Of a stretch of 64,000 nt of DNA, positions 60,741 through 64,000 are shown piece after piece. Position numbers and translations under genes: made by a program. The DNA comes from Nymphaea colorata (lineage: Eukaryota; Streptophyta; Magnoliopsida; Nymphaeales; Nymphaeaceae). The notes under the pieces were generated by a model. It was not told where the DNA came from, searched no databases, and saw nothing but the letters and a program-made list of their open reading frames with translations. Each line of letters begins with the position of its first letter. The first letter of the stretch is position 1. The stretch lies in NCBI RefSeq assembly GCF_008831285.2, contig NC_045142.1, positions 14,139,354-14,203,353 on the forward strand, given 5' to 3'.

Positions 60741-63013
60741 CATATATCAAAGACATGCTATTTTGTGCAATGACAACTGTCAAGTCTCAAAGTAAGCAGG
60801 AAGAGGTGAACCTGCTACTCTTTTTCCCTTTTCAGTCTTCCTCCCCCATCTGTCTGTCTGTACGTTCTTCCCCCACATGCTTCTCCTTTTCCATTTTCGG
60901 TCTTTTTTTGACTTTTTTTTTACTCTTTTTCTTTTCTTTCTGAATCGCACACGGTAAATGACCGTGATCAGCGATCGCTTTTGCTGCGGTAAAATCTCCA
61001 ATGGAACAAATCAAATATATAAGATTAAGAAATTTTTTTTTGTTGCTAATTCTTAATACACCTTTTTGTAAATTAGACTGTTGCGGACATTTAAAAAGTT
61101 GAAATTTGAAATTTCACGACTGGTCGGTGAAGATTTAGGTATTATGACGTCTCCTTTAACGTAAAAGTTCTGGATTGAAACCTCTGACTACTGAGTGAAA
61201 CCAAAGCTTGTGGGAGCATGGCCTTGGTGGCCCTCTCCAGATGGCTCCTCTGCAATGACGGCAAGCCCCACGGTATATCACTCTCTCTTGTCACCATCCG
61301 GCTTCGCTGTCTCTCTCTCCTTGGGGGCAGCAGTAATCTACTCGTTGGAGGAGATAACGTTCACGGAGGAGATAGAGATCCCAACAATTTGTGACGATCA
61401 TACTAGGGAGGTGGAAGTAGTGGATGAACTGTTGGCCAAAACAAAGAGCTTCATCAGAAATTTCTTCCGCCAAATGAATGAGCAGGTTGAGGAATAAAGA
61501 ATGTTGGGGAATGATTAAGGAGTGCACTGAAATGCCATTTACATATCATCTACAGTGTTTTTTTATATTTATTTGGACCTGGTTTTGGATGTTAGTCTAA
61601 TTATGTGGTATTTCATTTCAGTTATGAGTAAATTAGAGAAACTAATGGTAAAAATTGAGATTGATGATTATTTTAGTGTGACATTTATGCCTATAACTAT
61701 CTTTTGCGGACCTTCTATATTCATTTGTACCTGGTTTTGGATCTTTAGGGTAAAAGGCATGTTTTTGGTGTTTCAATGACACCCTCCTATACTTCAGCTT
61801 GCATGTTTGTGCTTCATTGTCTTTTTTTTTTGGTTAGTGACCTAAACAGGTAGAATACGTATGGAATTGGACACCAAATTCAGACAATTAAATCTGATTT
61901 CTAATGCATTTGGATGATCCGCATCAGAAACATTTATGATCTGATTTGCATGGTCTTGGGTTTTTAAGGTGCACCTAAGTGGTAAAAGGAACTCCTTTTC
62001 TTTTGGTTCTTATCATCATTTGCTAAAGCTGCACCTGTTTGAAAGCTCAGGCTTGCCTGTTGTTTCAATTTGGGATGTCAACAGATCTTATTCAAGTTAG
62101 ATGTACTCTGAAGTATACCTACTTTTTCAGATATTGACAAGTTAGAATTCAAATTCAGATTCAAATTCAAACTAATATAAGCATCTAATTCCAAATCTAA
62201 AGTCACAATCTACAGATGATCAAAATCTGGTTTTTAACTCAACATCTGAATCTGAATCCGACTTTTAAATCAAAACCAATTTGACTTTCAAAATGCATGG
62301 ACATTAAATATAGAATATAAATTTATTTGAAATTAAAGCTGGTACACATTCGAATATGATATCTATTTAAATCTGAATCCACTTGGATGCCATTTCATAA
62401 ATCTGAATACGACTAGATTTCTTAACCAGGATGATAAATTTTTTTCACATTCGAGTTTTAATTCTAAAGTAGTCCAATGGGATATGGGATCCAAATCAAA
62501 TTTATTTACATCCTTAGATTCAATAAACCAGAAGGTAGAGAAGGAATACCAACTATGGCTATGGCTTAGTCCAAACCATTTTAGATAATTTTCTTGTACA
62601 AAAATTAAGTTTCTACCTTAAAAGTTACAAGGCTTTATTCATTTATTTAACAATTCATGCTTATTCAATGGCGCCCAAGTGGTTGAAGTTCAATGAACTG
62701 AATAATAATCTTAATCGAGGGGCACTTTGCCGACGATAATATTTACAAGATACAGAAAACTTTTAGAAAGTTCTTCTTCTTCTTTCTTCTAGATGGTAGG
62801 GTGTACGATGTCTTTGGATGTCCTCTACCTTGTTTGAATGGACATTGATAGTATGGTCAAAAGTGAACAGTTGTCTAAATATTGAACACCTATCACTGCC
62901 AGACATGCACCACTCACCAGCGGCGGTGAACCAATGACTTTCATTGATGCGGTAAAAGGACAACATCCGTGATGATGTCGATAGTGATATCATGAGAGGC
63001 ACGCCATGAATCT
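60741..63013. other. No gene recognised
   Basis: A plus-strand frame at 61,195-61,497 (100 residues) contains an acidic stretch but no family signature. Between 62,080 and 62,400 the DNA is cryptically simple ('aatctgaatc' words). Confidence 0.5.
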
Positions 63014-63290
63014 GCCTTGGCTTCAACCCTTTTGAGTTGTACTTAGAGTCGGGGCATGTTCTTAATTCTTGTTCTTCTATTATTATTGTTCTAGGTTCTT
63101 GTTTTTATATTATTATGGTTTTAGTTGGATGACAATGAAAAAGTATTTGCCATGCCTTGGCTTCATCCTTTTGAGTTGTACTTAGAGTCGGTGCATGTTC
63201 TTGATTCATGTTCTTCTATTATTATTGTTCTAGATTCTTGTTTTTATATTACTATCGTTTTAGTTGGATGAATATGAGAAAGTATTTTGT
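63014..63290. repeat. Two-copy tandem repeat, 140 bp unit
   Basis: Both units start 'gccttggcttcaa/tcc', at 63,014 and 63,154, and continue through 'gagttgtacttagagtcgg', 'gttcttctattattattgtt' and 'tttagttggatga'. They are highly similar, so the duplication is recent. Confidence 0.9.
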
Positions 63291-64000
63291 CCTGCTACCC
63301 AATATCGGAGTCAAAGTCCTTACCTTTAGTCTACTTTCGGTACCTTAGGGTGATGCTTCCATGATTCTTCAACTTTTAAGAAAGTTGAAACTCTTACCCT
63401 TTCACTCATTTCTCTAGGTGTGTATGCATTCACTGTCTATAACTCCGTCATGCTTTAACTTGCATATTAGTATCCCTCTTTTTACAACCCATAAAATTGA
63501 CATCTCTAAAATAATTTGAAAGAAAGACTAATTGCATTACCAACCCCGGCCCCATTCCTTATATCAAACCCCTCAAGAATTACAATTATTCTACTGCTCT
63601 TTATAAAATAGTCAGCCCCTTTTATTTTCAACTTTCTCGTTTTCTTGTAACAAGCAACTCTTTTAGATATGGTCAAACAATTCTTGGCCCTCCCCAATAC
63701 AGTGGTAAACCCCAAAAGAGTGGACCAAATTTATTCGTTTTGGTCCACGCTTGTTGTAAGAAATTAATCACAAAAGAGAAGCAAATTCATGGACTTAAAG
63801 GCCTTTCCATGCTCCTTTAGTCAACCATAATTACTGGATCCAAGGAGGAGACCAGCCCACAGTCATGTTCCATGCCTATTTAATACATTTTTTTCAAGAA
63901 TGGTTTTTATTTTAAAAATATAATAAATATTTATGATTACTGTATTAAACTAATAAAAGTCGAATGCATGCTGACTTGGAGAATTCATTTTGATACATTT
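63291..64000. other. No gene recognised
   Basis: AT-rich. A minus-strand frame of 69 residues (63,506-63,715) has no recognisable features. Confidence 0.5.

Noticed and set aside
61195-61497. 100-residue plus-strand frame
   Set aside because: No recognisable domain and no splice or repeat evidence; could be a small unknown gene, but I cannot support it.

Overview
This window is nuclear DNA from a flowering plant. It has short intron-bearing exons in an AT-rich setting, long TA and GA microsatellites, plant-type Ty1/copia and Ty3/gypsy retrotransposons, and a degenerate plant-type aspartic protease gene. I could not fix the species. I see no intact host gene, no rRNA, no convincing tRNA, and nothing bacterial or plasmid-like. 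Almost everything is repeat, transposon or gene debris.

Layout. Bases 1-12,860 are gene-poor and hold several copies of local duplicated blocks (1,936-3,187; 3,300-5,330; 7,830-9,340; 10,593-11,614). Their relatives recur at 17,030-18,560 and 23,971-28,736, so this side of the window grew by repeated local duplication. Bases 12,860-16,520 are a 3'-truncated Ty1/copia element on the minus strand, with LTR, primer site, a repetitive leader, gag, protease and integrase, but no reverse transcriptase. It abuts a plus-strand copia fragment (16,533-17,003). Bases 19,356-20,638 hold six phase-compatible exons of an unrecognised gene on the minus strand. Next to it is a degenerate A1 aspartic protease pseudogene (21,640-22,962, minus) that has lost catalytic-site residues.

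The centrepiece is a long, recently inserted Ty3/gypsy element of the Tat/Ogre type (28,837-42,970). Its 5' LTR is cut by an assembly gap (28,737-28,836). In order it has: LTR, leader, a separate ORF1 resembling the plant mobile domain, gag, protease with a G-patch-like tail, a probable spliced spacer, reverse transcriptase, RNase H, a second RNase H, DD35E integrase, a 3' tandem array, a purine tract and a 3.4 kb LTR that itself carries two tandem arrays. These parts form one replication cycle: LTR-driven RNA, particle proteins, reverse transcription, integration. ORF1, gag and pol all carry stops or one-base shifts although the two LTRs are nearly identical.

Bases 42,971-52,700 are an older layer. 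It has a degenerate copia element (LTR-like repeats at 45,660 and 50,467, an RNase H tail at 50,100) and an inverted, diverged relative of the Tat LTR (51,515-52,640). Bases 52,767-53,274 hold two short inverted-repeat elements set in TA microsatellites. Bases 56,543-60,740 form a fold-back: about 750 bp inverted arms surround a copia RNase H fragment, and a second, smaller inverted pair follows. The last 3 kb has only a two-copy 140 bp tandem repeat.
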